A stretch of 64,000 nt of DNA, from NCBI GenBank assembly GCA_947044365.1, contig OX345651.1:842926-906925 (forward strand), read 5' to 3'. This DNA comes from Petrosia ficiformis (lineage: Eukaryota; Porifera; Demospongiae; Haplosclerida; Petrosiidae). Under the pieces are notes generated by a model that was given only the letters and a program-made list of their open reading frames with translations, ran no database searches and was not told where the DNA came from. The position numbers were made by a program, and so were the translations under genes. This document shows, in pieces, positions 25,401-33,935 of this stretch; within the stretch, counting starts at the first letter, position 1, and each line of letters starts with the position of its first letter.

Positions 25401-28400
25401 TGATCCATTATGGGCTGAGCTTGAATCAATATCCCCTCCTCCTATGCCAGAAAGATGTGGAGAACAATTACCAGATAATATTCCAATGGCTCCACCCACT
25501 CCAGCATTACCTTATAAGGTATATTGCGATATAGTACAATGCATGTACATGTATGTATAAACAACAAGTATGATAAGATATACATACTTGCTATATAAAT
25601 ATACTATTATTATTATTATTATTATTATTATATGGACACTGGATGAGTGGGGAGAGTTGGCTAGCCATCAAAGATGTTTAACCCACCATTCCCGGTTCTC
25701 AAGACTGGGCATTCAGTGTTTCGTTTTTACTTCAAATTTTCTAAGCTGCTCATTTTCTAAGCCACTGTGGCTGCTCATTTTCTAAGCCATCTAAGCCATG
25801 GTGGCTGATTGTTATTTTTTAAAGCCATTGTGGCTGCTTGTTTGTTGTGTTTATTAATTGTTTCTACGCCTATTGCTAGCATGCTAGCCACATGAATTTT
25901 CATGTAGTTAATGAGAAATACTACTATGTAGTATATTGTTACTATGTATAACTGTAACTAAGAAACAGACATACAATTATTATAACTAAAAGTGGTCATT
26001 ATTATCATACTATAGCAACACTAGAGTGTGTAATCCATTGATGACCTAGTATGAAGCATCGAACCACTATTGTTAGTTATACGCCATTATTATTCTTGTG
26101 CTGACATCATAGTGATGCTCTCTATTCCTGTCTGTCTGTCTGTGTCTCACTCAGGTATACAGTGATGTAGATCTAGTCAGGAAGAATTTAAATCATGATA
26201 AATTCAAACTTGTTAGTAGTATACAAGAAGCTGATATTTTATGGATGTTTGGACACTTTAAAGATTTCAGGTATTTTATAACTTGTTATGTCCAGTTCAT
26301 TATTCTGTGGTTTTGTATAGGAAACTACAAACCTGTTTTTCTTCTTCTTTTCCTCCTTCTCCTCTTCCTCCTCCTTCTCCTCTTCCTTCTCCTCTTCCTC
26401 CTCCTCCTCTTCCTCCGCCTCTTCTTCCTTCTCCTAATTTTCAGTCCAGTCAGTTTTTTTTCCTCCTCTAGCTCTCTCACACCTAATCAATTCATTAATC
26501 AGTTCCCATCAGAGAATGTCATTACATGTAAAGATCTGATGGCATCAGTTGCTCGGAGAGCAACAAGTGGATCCCCTGACAGTACCCCTAAGTGGCTACC
26601 AGAGACCTTCAACCTTTTCTATGAGTTACCAAGATTTGTTCACAAATTTAAAAGTCTTGAATCAAAGTCAGTATATTATTAGTATATTGTTAGTATATTA
26701 TATAATCATTGCTAAGATTTGTGTACAAATATAAGCGTTGAATCAAAGTCAGTATACTATTAGTATATTATTAGTACGTATACTGCTATTGTTAGTTTAT
26801 GCATGTGTGTTTCGTTTTTTTCATGCAGTTGTCATGACAACACATGGATAATTAAGCCATGGAATTTAGGGCGTGGCATGGATATTCACATAACGCGTAA
26901 TTTAATTCAGGTTATTCGATTATCTCAAGCCAGTCCAAAAGTGAGTTTAAGACATTGGTTGGGTTTTAATTTATTATAATTATATAATTATTAAGTCACA
27001 TGACATGTCACACGATGATGAATGCATCACAATCTCTAAATTTAATGGGTTACCTACAAAATTAATATCTTTATTTACATTTCATATCGGGCTGGGCAAC
27101 TATTCATGCAAACGACCATTTTACTAGGATGTATATACACATGTAATACATACAGTATACATGTATATCAATAAAATGTCACCATACAGTAACAGTAATT
27201 AATTAGTTCTACTGTCAGTATAGTACAGTAATTACTGTCTCACTACTGTGGTGTTGAATTGACAAGTATACCAATTACTGTCAAAACTACTGTTGAACTA
27301 CTGTAGTGTGGAAATGAAACTACTGAGTAATTACTGTACTGTATGGTGATATTTCAAGTTACTACTACCTCATAGAGGCTCACATTAAGGATACCTCACA
27401 TCATCACATGAATAAATAAAGCAAAAATCATCTAAGCTAATTGTCAAATCGCCCAAGCCTCAATTTCATGTATTATAAATATTAATACCATCATCAGAAA
27501 TAATCGCAATTTTTTGATATTCTTTAGGTGGCTTGTAAGTATATAACAGATCCTGTCTTGTTTCATAGAGAAGAAATAGGACAAGTGAAGATGGATATAA
27601 GATACATGGTGTTACTAGTATCTGTGAATCCATTGGTTCTCTATGTGTACAATGTATTCTGGCTGAGATTTGCTAACAAGTATGTGTCATCATGAAACAC
27701 ACATGTACACGTATATGTGTACATACGTACATGTACATACGACACGTGGTGTGGAAACAGCCAGTCATGCAGGACATTATCCAATAAATCTAGTGAATGT
27801 CCGGTAAATTGAAACTTGAAAACTGAACTGTATACAAAGTATATGGGGGGCAGGACAAGAATGATGAAAGTAGGCCAGCAGTTGGGTCAATGTTTACACA
27901 CCACAGCATAAAATGTACACACACACACTCACATTAAGCTTGGGCAATTGTTTCCCCATATTCATGGTGTGGAAGCATTGAGCTAACTACCAGACATTAT
28001 GACCTATTTTCATCACTCTTGTCCTGCTCCCCGTATACTTTGTATACAGTCAATTTACCAGACATTCACTAGATTAATCTCCTGCATGACTGGCTGTTTT
28101 CATACCACCACTCATATTACATTTACTTACATGTATGTTTCAATCAATCACCACACACAATACATCACATATATACATATTTTATTTGTATTAGGCCCTT
28201 TTCTATGGATGGTTTCCATGACTACGAGAAACATTTCACAGTAATGAATTATCGTGAGGAGGCAGAACTCAAACATATCGAGTCACATGACTTCATCCCT
28301 TTATTTAATGAACAGTATCCGTTATATCCATGGGATGGTATCCAGGAGAATATTTTTCAGATGTTACGAGAATTTTTTGTGGCATCTTGTTCTGAACCAT

Positions 28401-29120
28401 CACCAGCTGGTATCTGTCACTTCCCACAGGTTAATGAATGATTAGTATATATCATGTGACATTGAGCCAATCACGTTTTCATGTAGTAGTCACCTGATTG
28501 CATGATGAAATCTACTTAATGCAGTTTAATTAACTGATTTAAAAGGGTTTTAGTTAACTAACTAAAAGTCCCCATTATTGGCTAATTTTCATTTTAGTTA
28601 GTTATAGTTGTTGCAGTAGACTTGTAATTTAGTTATAGTTTAGTTAACTAAAAGTCAAAATGCCTTACTAAAAAGGTGTTATAGTTATAGTTATAGTTAA
28701 CTAAACCAACATATACTAGTAACAGATCTCAGTATCACTAAAAGGAATGTTTAATAAATTATTATTAATTATTTTCTAGTCTAGAGCTATATATGCTGTT
28801 GATTTGATGTTAGAATGGACTGGTCCTGATGAAGGATGTGGTATGTATTTATATGCTATAGTAATTATAATTATTATAATATTCTTGTTCGTATATGGCC
28901 ATAGCTCTCCTTTATTAACAATATTCTAGGATAATATTATTTAACTAAAAATTAGTTTAGACTTAATGATATTCATGAGTCACTTTAACAGCTTCTGTGT
29001 TGTAACTCTCTGGATGTGTGTTTATTAATTTGTATTTGTTAGAGACAATTATGTGAATAACAACATAAACGACAGACAGTAGTCTATATGTACATTACAA
29101 CAATGCATATGTATAATGCA

Positions 29121-29193
<73 letters not shown>

Positions 29194-29746
29194 CAGTATA
29201 AAAACAGTGAACAGTGATGATATAAAACCATTTAGGGCCTGAATGACTGAATCGTCCAGTTTAACCAACTTATTGGTTAAACCTGGAGCTGTCAACAACA
29301 TGTCATTATATTACACATGCGCATTTTACCTTCATCACTCATGTCGTAGCTGAAGGTATTCGTTTGAAGAAGCAGACAGTCTAATATTAAAACTACTATG
29401 ATAAAAGTCTTTTTGTGAATTGTAAAATTAAAGTTTCTTGTAAGATATGATGTGAATTATTAATCAATCAGTCAGTTAGTTGCTTAAGCCACGTGTCTAG
29501 AGTCAATCAGAGAAAACCCCTAGTTGTTCGAGCCCTATAACCATTCGTTCTCTCTTATTAATTAATTGTATCATCCTTGCATTTGTAGGTTGTCAATCCA
29601 TACAACCAAAACTATTAGAAGTCAATTTCAGTCCTGATTGCGTGAGAGCATGTCGGTATCATGATTTTTATAATCACATGTTTGAATGTTTGTTTCTGCC
29701 TGACTCACACCATAGTGATGACTTACCTGTAACTAGATTATTATGA
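11925..29746 (+). CDS. TTLL12: Tubulin-tyrosine-ligase-like protein 12, complete (copy 1)
   Basis: TTLL12 proteins combine an N-terminal SET-like region with a C-terminal TTL-like ATP-grasp domain and are considered atypical, possibly inactive ligases. Exons: 11925-12020, 13029-13129, 15529-15764, 23639-23775, 24567-24714, 25301-25518, 26155-26270, 26472-26666, 26829-26940, 27528-27679, 28195-28429, 28780-28840, 29589-29746. Every junction is GT-AG and phase-consistent, giving 655 codons with the stop (about 644 aa in vertebrates). Landmarks: TFDAGDHF (residue 33 on), [15 protein letters not shown] and [10 protein letters not shown] in exon 3, [15 protein letters not shown] in exon 5, [15 protein letters not shown] near residue 420, [20 protein letters not shown], and [20 protein letters not shown] near the end. 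The exon 8 acceptor is preceded by an extreme polypyrimidine tract (26335-26471). Several in-frame upstream acceptors are possible there; the one at 26471 fits the family best. Intron 3 (7.9 kb) hosts other genes. Confidence 0.95.
12185..12405. mobile_element. MITE-like inverted-repeat element in TTLL12 intron 1
   Basis: The left arm (gcatctccaaactgaaattt through tgcttaacgtca) is mirrored by the right arm (tgacgttaagtgtacaagct through tttggaaatgctcc). Present again at 33505-33730 with small changes, so it was there before the duplication. Confidence 0.75.
12470..12550. mobile_element. Short palindromic element (agtctcaccagccaga)
   Basis: agtctcaccagccaga near 12472 and tctggctggtgagact near 12533 form perfect inverted ends. 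In copy 2 only the left end survives (33803 on), joined directly to sequence equivalent to about 12900, so roughly 380 bp was lost there. Confidence 0.8.
14458..14678. mobile_element. Palindromic MITE (TATCAAAAACTCT family), copy C, with 11-bp flanking repeat
   Basis: TIRs gtgtttttgataagct and ...cctatcaaaaactct bound the element. An exact direct repeat GGTGTGGTTCA flanks it (14447-14457 and 14679-14689). An 11-bp duplication fits Mutator-like elements (9-11 bp) better than hAT (8 bp). TTLL12 intron 2. Confidence 0.9.
15190..15315. repeat. 22-bp tandem repeat (gattggttgatgaattgatt)
   Basis: About five to six units in TTLL12 intron 2, repeated at 36108-36228 in copy 2. Confidence 0.9.
16013..16094. 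repeat. Two adjacent short hairpins
   Basis: agaggtga ... tcacctct, followed by caacctccactgggga ... tccccagt-type complement ending agaggttg. Both are conserved at 36919-37005 in copy 2. Function unknown; possibly ends of a small element next to the hAT remnant. Confidence 0.6.
16233..18141 (-). pseudogene. hAT-family (ZBED-like) transposase, broken copy 1
   Basis: Two exons. Exon 1 begins at the ATG ending at 18141 ([20 protein letters not shown]) with a BED-type zinc finger: CRLCFEKG about 35 residues in, then HLRFHH. The exon ends LPKHSLIT before a GTAAGT donor at about 17153. Exon 2 resumes [20 protein letters not shown] from about 17094. The C-terminal hAT dimerisation region ([20 protein letters not shown], then [19 protein letters not shown]) lies at 16233-16436. 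It is separated from the rest by an in-frame TAA at 16437-16439. This copy also has a frameshift in a poly-T run near 16523 (9 T here, 8 T in the other copy). The 5' terminal repeat (tagagctgggcgatatatcg, minus strand) ends at about 18324; a matching 3' terminus was not found. Confidence 0.92.
18325..18500. mobile_element. Left end of a TIR element with AAGATCTTA subterminal repeats
   Basis: Begins with a 22-bp sequence (attcccagcaagaaattctt...) whose exact inverse complement lies at 42315-42336 in copy 2. It is followed by about 150 bp dense in aagatctta/agatctta palindromes, as in transposase-binding subterminal regions. The outer end abuts the hAT terminus exactly. In this copy no right-hand end was found. 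Confidence 0.65.
18585..20117 (-). pseudogene. BEN-domain-like gene, apparently frameshifted, nested in TTLL12 intron 3
   Basis: Exons in gene order: 20045-20117 ([20 protein letters not shown]), 19802-19969, 19499-19719 (charged, DSDDSDDD and Lys-rich), 19353-19436, 19145-19297 (coiled coil, [20 protein letters not shown]), 18984-19060, 18774-18931, 18585-18718. The first six join cleanly. The seventh reads [20 protein letters not shown], resembling the start of a BEN DNA/protein-interaction domain, and the eighth ([20 protein letters not shown]) resembles its C-terminal half. Exon 7 needs a one-base shift at its start and another in an A-rich run (near 18815) to stay open, so the gene is damaged or my borders are wrong. 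Divergently arranged with the gene at 20279. Only the last exon remains in copy 2 (39500-39633). The BEN assignment is tentative. Confidence 0.55.
20118..20278. promoter_or_regulatory. Divergent promoter interval
   Basis: 161 bp between the ATG of the BEN-like gene (minus) and the ATG of the Ser/Pro-rich gene (plus). No specific element is identified. Confidence 0.4.
20279..21130 (+). CDS. Ser/Pro-rich repeat protein of unknown function
   Basis: Two exons, 20279-20411 and 20526-21130, joined in phase (intron GTATAG...TTTAG), predicting about 245 aa. Residues 1-44 are basic/charged ([20 protein letters not shown], then [12 protein letters not shown]). Exon 2 starts [20 protein letters not shown] and then runs into about 150 residues of imperfect [14 protein letters not shown] repeats. 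The last residues and the stop fall in a segment copied from TTLL12 exon 3 but in a different frame, so the present C-terminus is probably not original. No known domain recognised. It sits inside TTLL12 intron 3 on the same strand and could also be an alternative exon of it, though the frame argues against this. Confidence 0.5.
20635..21085. repeat. Coding minisatellite (ccatcaccattgtcgccatc units)
   Basis: Imperfect units of 18-39 bp built from ccatcaccatt, gtcgccatcatcaccatta and tcaa(g/t)agaa. No stop on the plus strand ([14 protein letters not shown]) nor in two minus-strand frames ([13 protein letters not shown] and [10 protein letters not shown]), a by-product of the repeat composition. 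Confidence 0.9.
21108..21265 (+). pseudogene. Stray duplicate of the 3' part of TTLL12 exon 3 plus intron
   Basis: ggtcagaaagttccgaaatt and the following acidic codons ([20 protein letters not shown] in the TTLL12 frame) match 15690-15764. The match continues into the intron (ataattatagtgtatctgaa, gtgtataaaaacaaatatca) up to the equivalent of about 15845. It retains a usable donor (G|GTCAAA) in the same phase as real exon 3. No counterpart seen in copy 2. Confidence 0.85.
21861..22175 (-). CDS. Small single-pass membrane protein, 104 aa, unknown
   Basis: ORF starting [20 protein letters not shown]: a hydrophobic segment at residues 4-23 acts as signal anchor. The 80-residue polar tail has two cysteines (NKCYIDIQ and ISYICEAEQ) and potential N-glycosylation sites (NQT, NST). 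The homologous ORF at 48033-48347 in the second duplication unit keeps the same length and frame with about ten substitutions. A third fragment (3' end of the ORF) lies near 43340-43380. No introns or known domain. It could instead be part of a mobile element that spread. Confidence 0.5.
   Translation of the reverse strand: MKMELTIFIIIPVVLFLLLIYLMATQQEYNNTKPSTPLPVEDTNQTGELVYQTPDNKYLQYMNKCYIDIQETTQPDEMLDVTISYICEAEQETNKNSTIVIGKI
22385..22430. repeat. (GAAA)n microsatellite
   Basis: About ten gaaa units, immediately 3' of the tRNA-like sequence when read on the minus strand. Confidence 0.95.
22465..22538 (-). tRNA. tRNA-like sequence, nominal anticodon GGA, possibly pseudogene or SINE head
   Basis: On the minus strand: acceptor gcctttg/ctgaggc with one T-T mismatch, a D arm containing tagctcagttggtagagc, anticodon arm tctgt-ctggaat-acaga, 5-nt variable loop, and T arm gtggg-ttcgaat-cccac. 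A and B boxes are intact. The anticodon GGA would read Ser codons, but serine tRNAs need a long variable arm, which is absent. I favour a mutated tRNA or a tRNA-derived repeat over a working tRNA-Ser. Confidence 0.6.
22556..22632. repeat. Two-copy direct repeat (acctggcgacctattataat)
   Basis: acctggcgacctattataat followed by ttacg occurs twice, 37 bp apart. The rest of TTLL12 intron 3 to 23638 shows no exon or recognised element. Confidence 0.85.
24950..25150. repeat. Pentamer-type repeat (tactg/tacta)n in TTLL12 intron 5
   Basis: Runs of tgtactatac and ctgtactgta. The counterpart in copy 2 (50940-51350) is about twice as long. The Tyr/Cys/Leu/Thr-rich ORFs here are artefacts. Confidence 0.92.
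25600..25830. mobile_element. Minisatellite-bearing element, reverse copy, in TTLL12 intron 6
   Basis: (ATT)n, then atggacactggatgagtggg and the unique block, then four to five units of cattttctaagccactgtgg. This is the inverse of 4220-4755 with far fewer satellite units. Also at 51797-52030. Confidence 0.8.
26335..26471. repeat. Extended polypyrimidine tract before TTLL12 exon 8
   Basis: About 95 nt of almost pure C/T (cttcctcctcctcc) followed by a second ttttttttcctcctctag. Mirror-like, so capable of triplex. The counterpart at 52537-52683 has different indels (Leu/Pro-rich spurious ORFs). Confidence 0.9.
28440..28715. repeat. Dispersed repeat (tgacattgagccaatcac / agttaactaaaa) in TTLL12 intron 11
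   Basis: Same element as 1985-2175; the copy-2 counterpart is 54645-54905. Many agttaacta palindromes. Confidence 0.7.
29120..29192. repeat. (AT)n microsatellite in TTLL12 intron 12
   Basis: About 65 bp of at/gtat here, but only about 20 bp at the equivalent site in copy 2 (55320-55342), so it changed length after duplication. Confidence 0.93.
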
Positions 29747-31125
29747 GATTACTATACATCTATTAAATTTGTAAATTATCATGAATTTTATTTTCTGAAA
29801 TTAAATGAATGTGTGGACCCCCTTGCAAAGCGTATACCATATATTTCATGTTGCCTGAAATTAATACACTGCAAAAACAAAATAGTTAAGTGCCTAATTT
29901 ATTGGTTAATACAGTTTAACAATTAATTGATTTATTTCTGAAAGATGTAACTGATGTTGTAAAAAGTGTACCAATAATGTCATTGATTGTGATCATAGCA
30001 TCATTAATTGCTTTTATAATACTCATAATTATTGAGAAAATGCTCCTTATCACAGAAACCAAAAGGTATACAGAATATCTATCTAAAGGGGGTTACCAGT
30101 GGCCTGCTGGTTAAAGTGCTGGTCTGCAATCGAAAGGTTGCAGGTTCAAGCCCCACTAGTACAGGCTTTTTCGCCTATGAGTGTACTCAGCTCTTCCCTT
30201 AAAAATGAGGAGGTGTTCATCACCGCATCCTTCAGAGGGGATGTAAAGCGGTTGGTCCCGGGTAGGTGGTTAATATTAGCAACTTGTGCTATTCAAACTT
30301 CCACATTTGGTCAAAACACTTGTAGAAAAAAATATACATGTAAATAAAACAAATAAAAATAACAAATATTGAATTGGTATTGGTTATCGGTACATATCTA
30401 AAATAATTATTTTATTAAAATATCTTATTGGTACTCATTATTCAGAATACATATATCTAATGCTATAGCTACTTTATACTAATTATATTCAATTATTTGA
30501 AGCACTATAAACTTAATGTGCTCTCTACATGCCAACAATTTAGTATAATTAAGTCTACTACTAAAGTATATGTAATTGTATCTGGCCATCAAAAGGGTTC
30601 GGAAACCTGCAAAAACATAATTTACCAATACTTGGTGCACATTATGTTGTAGTAACATCATGCATGTAACCACAACATCCTTTATGACAATCGACAAACT
30701 AATCCTTCCAACTGTATATACTAACCAATAAAATGGTTATTTTAAAGATTTAGTGCAGGTCATGTGCTTTATGATGTCAGCTCTGTTGTCTTCTCTTTGC
30801 CCACATAGTTTAGGAGCTACTCCACCAACTCATTAATTGTAGTTGGAAGTTAGAAGGTATTGGGGATAGAGTAGTTATGCATGATATTGTTTGGTGGTAC
30901 TTCTGCTTGACAACATGTTTGGTATGCAAACATGTAGAAAAAAATATTTTGTAGAAAATAGTTCACTTGTACATAATACCCAATGTCATGTGTGCAAAAA
31001 ATTTTGTAAAACTTTCATTCATAAAAAAATTATTGTATTATAAGACAAATAAAAAATACTTCAAATATTTCAAATACTAAAATCTAATGAAACAGATAAT
31101 TAAAATTGTCTAACATTATTAATTT
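29747..31125. other. Convergent intergenic region TTLL12-1 / caspase-1
   Basis: Holds the 3' ends of both genes. Apart from the SINE at 30080-30368, no coding feature was found. The equivalent region is 55895-57006, which has an extra short segment at 56085-56170 (taccgataattggatcagta). Confidence 0.6.
30080..30368 (+). mobile_element. tRNA-derived SINE, present only in duplication unit 1
   Basis: A tRNA-like head (box A tggcctgctggttaaagtgc, box B ggttcaagcccc), a body (gtgtactcagctcttccctt ... gatgtaaagcggttggtccc) and an A-rich tail (aataaaacaaataaaaataa). It interrupts sequence that is contiguous in unit 2 (56258-56285, gacagaatattggattgg). The short repeat aatat flanks the insert. A clean empty site in the paralogous unit proves insertion after the duplication, or precise loss. 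Confidence 0.85.
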
Positions 31126-32467
31126 TCATGGTTTCTTGTTGAAGTAGATGTTGCCACGTAGCGTGTTCACCATCTCTGACATCTGTGGTTTTTTTCCACC
31201 ACAATGCTTGTTCAATTCAGGATTAGTTGCTATTTTTTGATTTACAGCAAGCAGCATGTCAGAGAAACTTTGTTTATCTGCGTGCTGTTCAAAGGTTTCA
31301 CATAATGCCTGAATATAAAAAGATCCTGATATCTGTTTACGATATGCGGCACTGTCTTGAATCGTACTGTTTCCAAAGAAAAAATCTGCACCTCGAGGTA
31401 GTGGCTTAGTTACGATATCATTAGCTCCTTTGTCATCACTTTGTATTTTCTCACGACAAGCCTCTATGAAGAAGAGCTTAGGTTTACCGTCTAGTGCACC
31501 ACATTTGTCTGGATAGAGTGTCTCAGCTAACTCATGAACAGTGACATATTTACCATCCACACCTTCAATCCCTTCATCTGTACCGTGAGATAAGATACAG
31601 CAAACGAAACTATCATGTGAATCATGAATATCTTTCCTTATTTCCTCAAGGGCTGTCTTCATCTCAGCGGCTTTCAAGTTTCTTCTCAATTTAACATGAT
31701 AGTCTAGATTTCCAAACACTTCTTGCAATCTGTCGGCATCTGCGTCAGATCCATTGCGTGTTTCTTTACCAGTAGGATCATTAATCCACTTAACGTTATT
31801 AATAATGAGAGCCAGACCATGAGGTTTTGAAGACATGGGATAAGCGAATAAGTCATCCTAAAGTTAATAATAATAAATGTTACTTACAATGCTTGATTAA
31901 CAGCTGATTACACTTGAATTACCTTTTTGGTACAATCTGGCTGTTGATTTACTACAGTAAGAGTGGTATAAGAGTTAGTACATGTAGATACGTTATGACA
32001 TTACTAACCTTGAGATTGTGATAGTGCTGTGTGTTGTTTTTGATGACTATGAGCTGGAAAAAATAATAAATAATAGAATGTGACCATGATTGAGACAATA
32101 GGTCATCCGGAAAAGAAACACATTTAACAATCACCATTATCTACTTTGTAGAGGTAGCTAAATCTAGGAAGAGCAAGGTAAATGAAGGGGTTTCCAGACG
32201 TTTCAAATATTACTGCTTCTTGAGCAGGAGAGCTTAGGCACTGACCAATTCTGATGCTTGCATAGTTTATTCATCTCTTCTTGCTTTCTTTGCTGTGACA
32301 GGTGTCTGCAGAAACTCTCACGTTGCTGATCGGGAAACCACTTGTCTGGAAACCACACCCCTCATTCCTTGTCTCATTATGTTTTCATTGCGATAATCAA
32401 CACTAACTTTGATCTGTTCCAGAAGAGGGTACAGATAATTTCCTATATTCAGGTAGGTGTCCTTTAT
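31126..32467 (-). CDS. Caspase, copy 1, lacking its N-terminal exon
   Basis: Catalytic and linker exons in gene order: 32408-32467, 32009-32053, 31923-31951, 31126-31857. They match copy 2 one for one and stay in frame. The catalytic exon starts DDLFAYPMSSKPHGLALIIN and has the catalytic His in CCILSHGTDEG, the Cys in FFIEACREK, then the small-subunit region ADFFFGNSTIQDS and SGSFYIQALCETFE. Exon 1 is cut by the duplication junction at 33369. The remaining 3' end (33307-33369) has one extra base beside the donor compared with copy 2. The gene has thus lost its own start and promoter. The Met at 31834-31836 could start a prodomain-less enzyme of 236 aa, so it is either a short-form caspase or a pseudogene with an intact catalytic exon. 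Confidence 0.9.
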
Positions 32468-32514
32468 CTATAGAAGTAAGATATATACTTATAAATAATA
32501 TACAGTTTTTTTTT

Positions 32515-32627
32515 AGCCCACACCCTCAGTCAGAGGATCTATTCAAAACAGCTAACATTTGTCTGTCAGCATCAGGAAAATTAGATTGCTTTAGATTACA
32601 GGAAATTACTCATTGCAAATCTTCTTA
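32515..32627 (+). other. Exon-like open segment, unknown
   Basis: A tttttttttag acceptor-like site is followed by an open plus-strand frame (PHPQSEDLFKTANICLSASG) to a TAG at 32627. It is repeated with the same frame at 58410-58521, inside an intron of the caspase on the opposite strand. Too short to assign; it may be a terminal exon of an antisense transcript or chance. Confidence 0.2.
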
Positions 32628-33368
32628 GAAGCTCGTAATAATACACTGTGTAAAGTTTTAACTTTTAATTGGCTATAGGAGTATTTTATTTCCTCAATGC
32701 TGATTTGCTTTGTAATATTTACAAGTACTAGTTTCATTTGATCTTGATCTATATTGACTAGTAGATGTGAAAAAAAAACCCAGCAATACAGTGTATATAT
32801 AAAGCATAGTATTATAGGTATAACCTGTAGTGTATTATTATCATTTCCGTAGTGCGTCTGAAAACAACAGATGTTACTTACTCATTTCAGAATATGTACA
32901 TGAATTTGTACTAATAACATCTGTTGTACCTAAATTACTATGGAATTTTCCATTCTTTATTATTGTTATATGCTATATAGTCAATAGAGATCAGTATCAA
33001 ATGGAATAAATCACTACTTACAGCTTTCTAGGGTCTTATTGGTGAGGCTAATACAGTGTTCATTCTATGACTTCATTTTGAGGCACTGTTTTCTCTAGGA
33101 ATATTATTCCAAGTGGAGGGATTTAGTCAAATATACATAATAATAATAATTAACAGCAGGGGCCAATTGAATTTCAGTAATACCCAAGTGATCATGACAT
33201 GCACCAACCACTCAAAACTATGGCTGCATGAGCCTGGGAGATTGCAAAGATTTCACACATCACAATAGTGAACACGAATATTTGTGTTGCAATTGTGAAT
33301 AGTCACCCTGACTGTCTATACGTACATTCACTTGCTATCCTTTCAGCAACTACCTTTGCACCAACATT

Positions 33369-33371
33369 TAA
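33369..33371. other. Tandem duplication junction
   Basis: Left of the point, sequence matches caspase exon 1 up to 59262 (gcaccaacattt). Right of it, sequence matches TTLL12 intron 1 from 12069 (actcaatcct). One extra A (33370) lies between. No extended homology between the two joined ends is visible, so end-joining is more likely than homologous recombination. Confidence 0.93.
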
Positions 33372-33935
33372 CTCAATCCTCTTGCATGTAGGTCTGGGTA
33401 TGGGAATTTGCTGTTTATTAAATTAAGTGATTAAGGTTAATTGGCTAATTGAAGTATTATATGTAGATTAAATTTCATGTAAGATGCCATTACAAAGTTA
33501 GGGGGGATCTCCAAACTGAAATTTGTACGCTTAACATCATAGTGACGTAAAGGGAGTGGGAGGGGTGTGTGCGTGATGCTAAACATTGAAAAGGAAAGAA
33601 GCACATGTTAGTATGATACAGTGGAGTATTCATTTAATCAAGTTCATGACGTTAAGAAGATGGGTGTGGGAGGGTCTTGCAGTAGTGTCACTGTGACATT
33701 AAGCGTACAAGCTTCAATTTGGAAATGCCCCCTTAATGTTGGACAATTCCAGAAGCACCACAGGTAGTATATACCGGGGATAAATATTTTACTGTCGGAC
33801 TAGTCTCACCAGCCAGACCCTTCCATTTGCACTCTATGAGCATCATGTAAATCTTCATTTCATTGTTAGTATGTACATGTACATACTACATTGAGTACAT
33901 TCAGTACATTGTAACTCTAAATATCTCCCTTATAG

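Larger units (their letters stand above)
12069..33369. repeat. Segmental tandem duplication, unit 1
   Basis: From TTLL12 intron 1 (actcaatcctcttgcatgta at 12069) to the caspase exon-1 remnant (ccaacattt ending 33369). It aligns in order with 33371-59262: TTLL12 exons 2-13, hAT element, small membrane ORF, caspase catalytic exons. Unit 1 is about 21.3 kb; unit 2 is about 25.9 kb because of later insertions in intron 3. Confidence 0.95.

Noticed and set aside
26245..26471. Leu-rich and Pro-rich ORFs upstream of TTLL12 exon 8
   Set aside because: Translation of the polypyrimidine tract; the fit to the family resumes only after the acceptor at 26471.
31227..31409. Plus-strand ORF opposite the caspase
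   Set aside because: Antisense shadow of the catalytic exon, also at 57108-57290.
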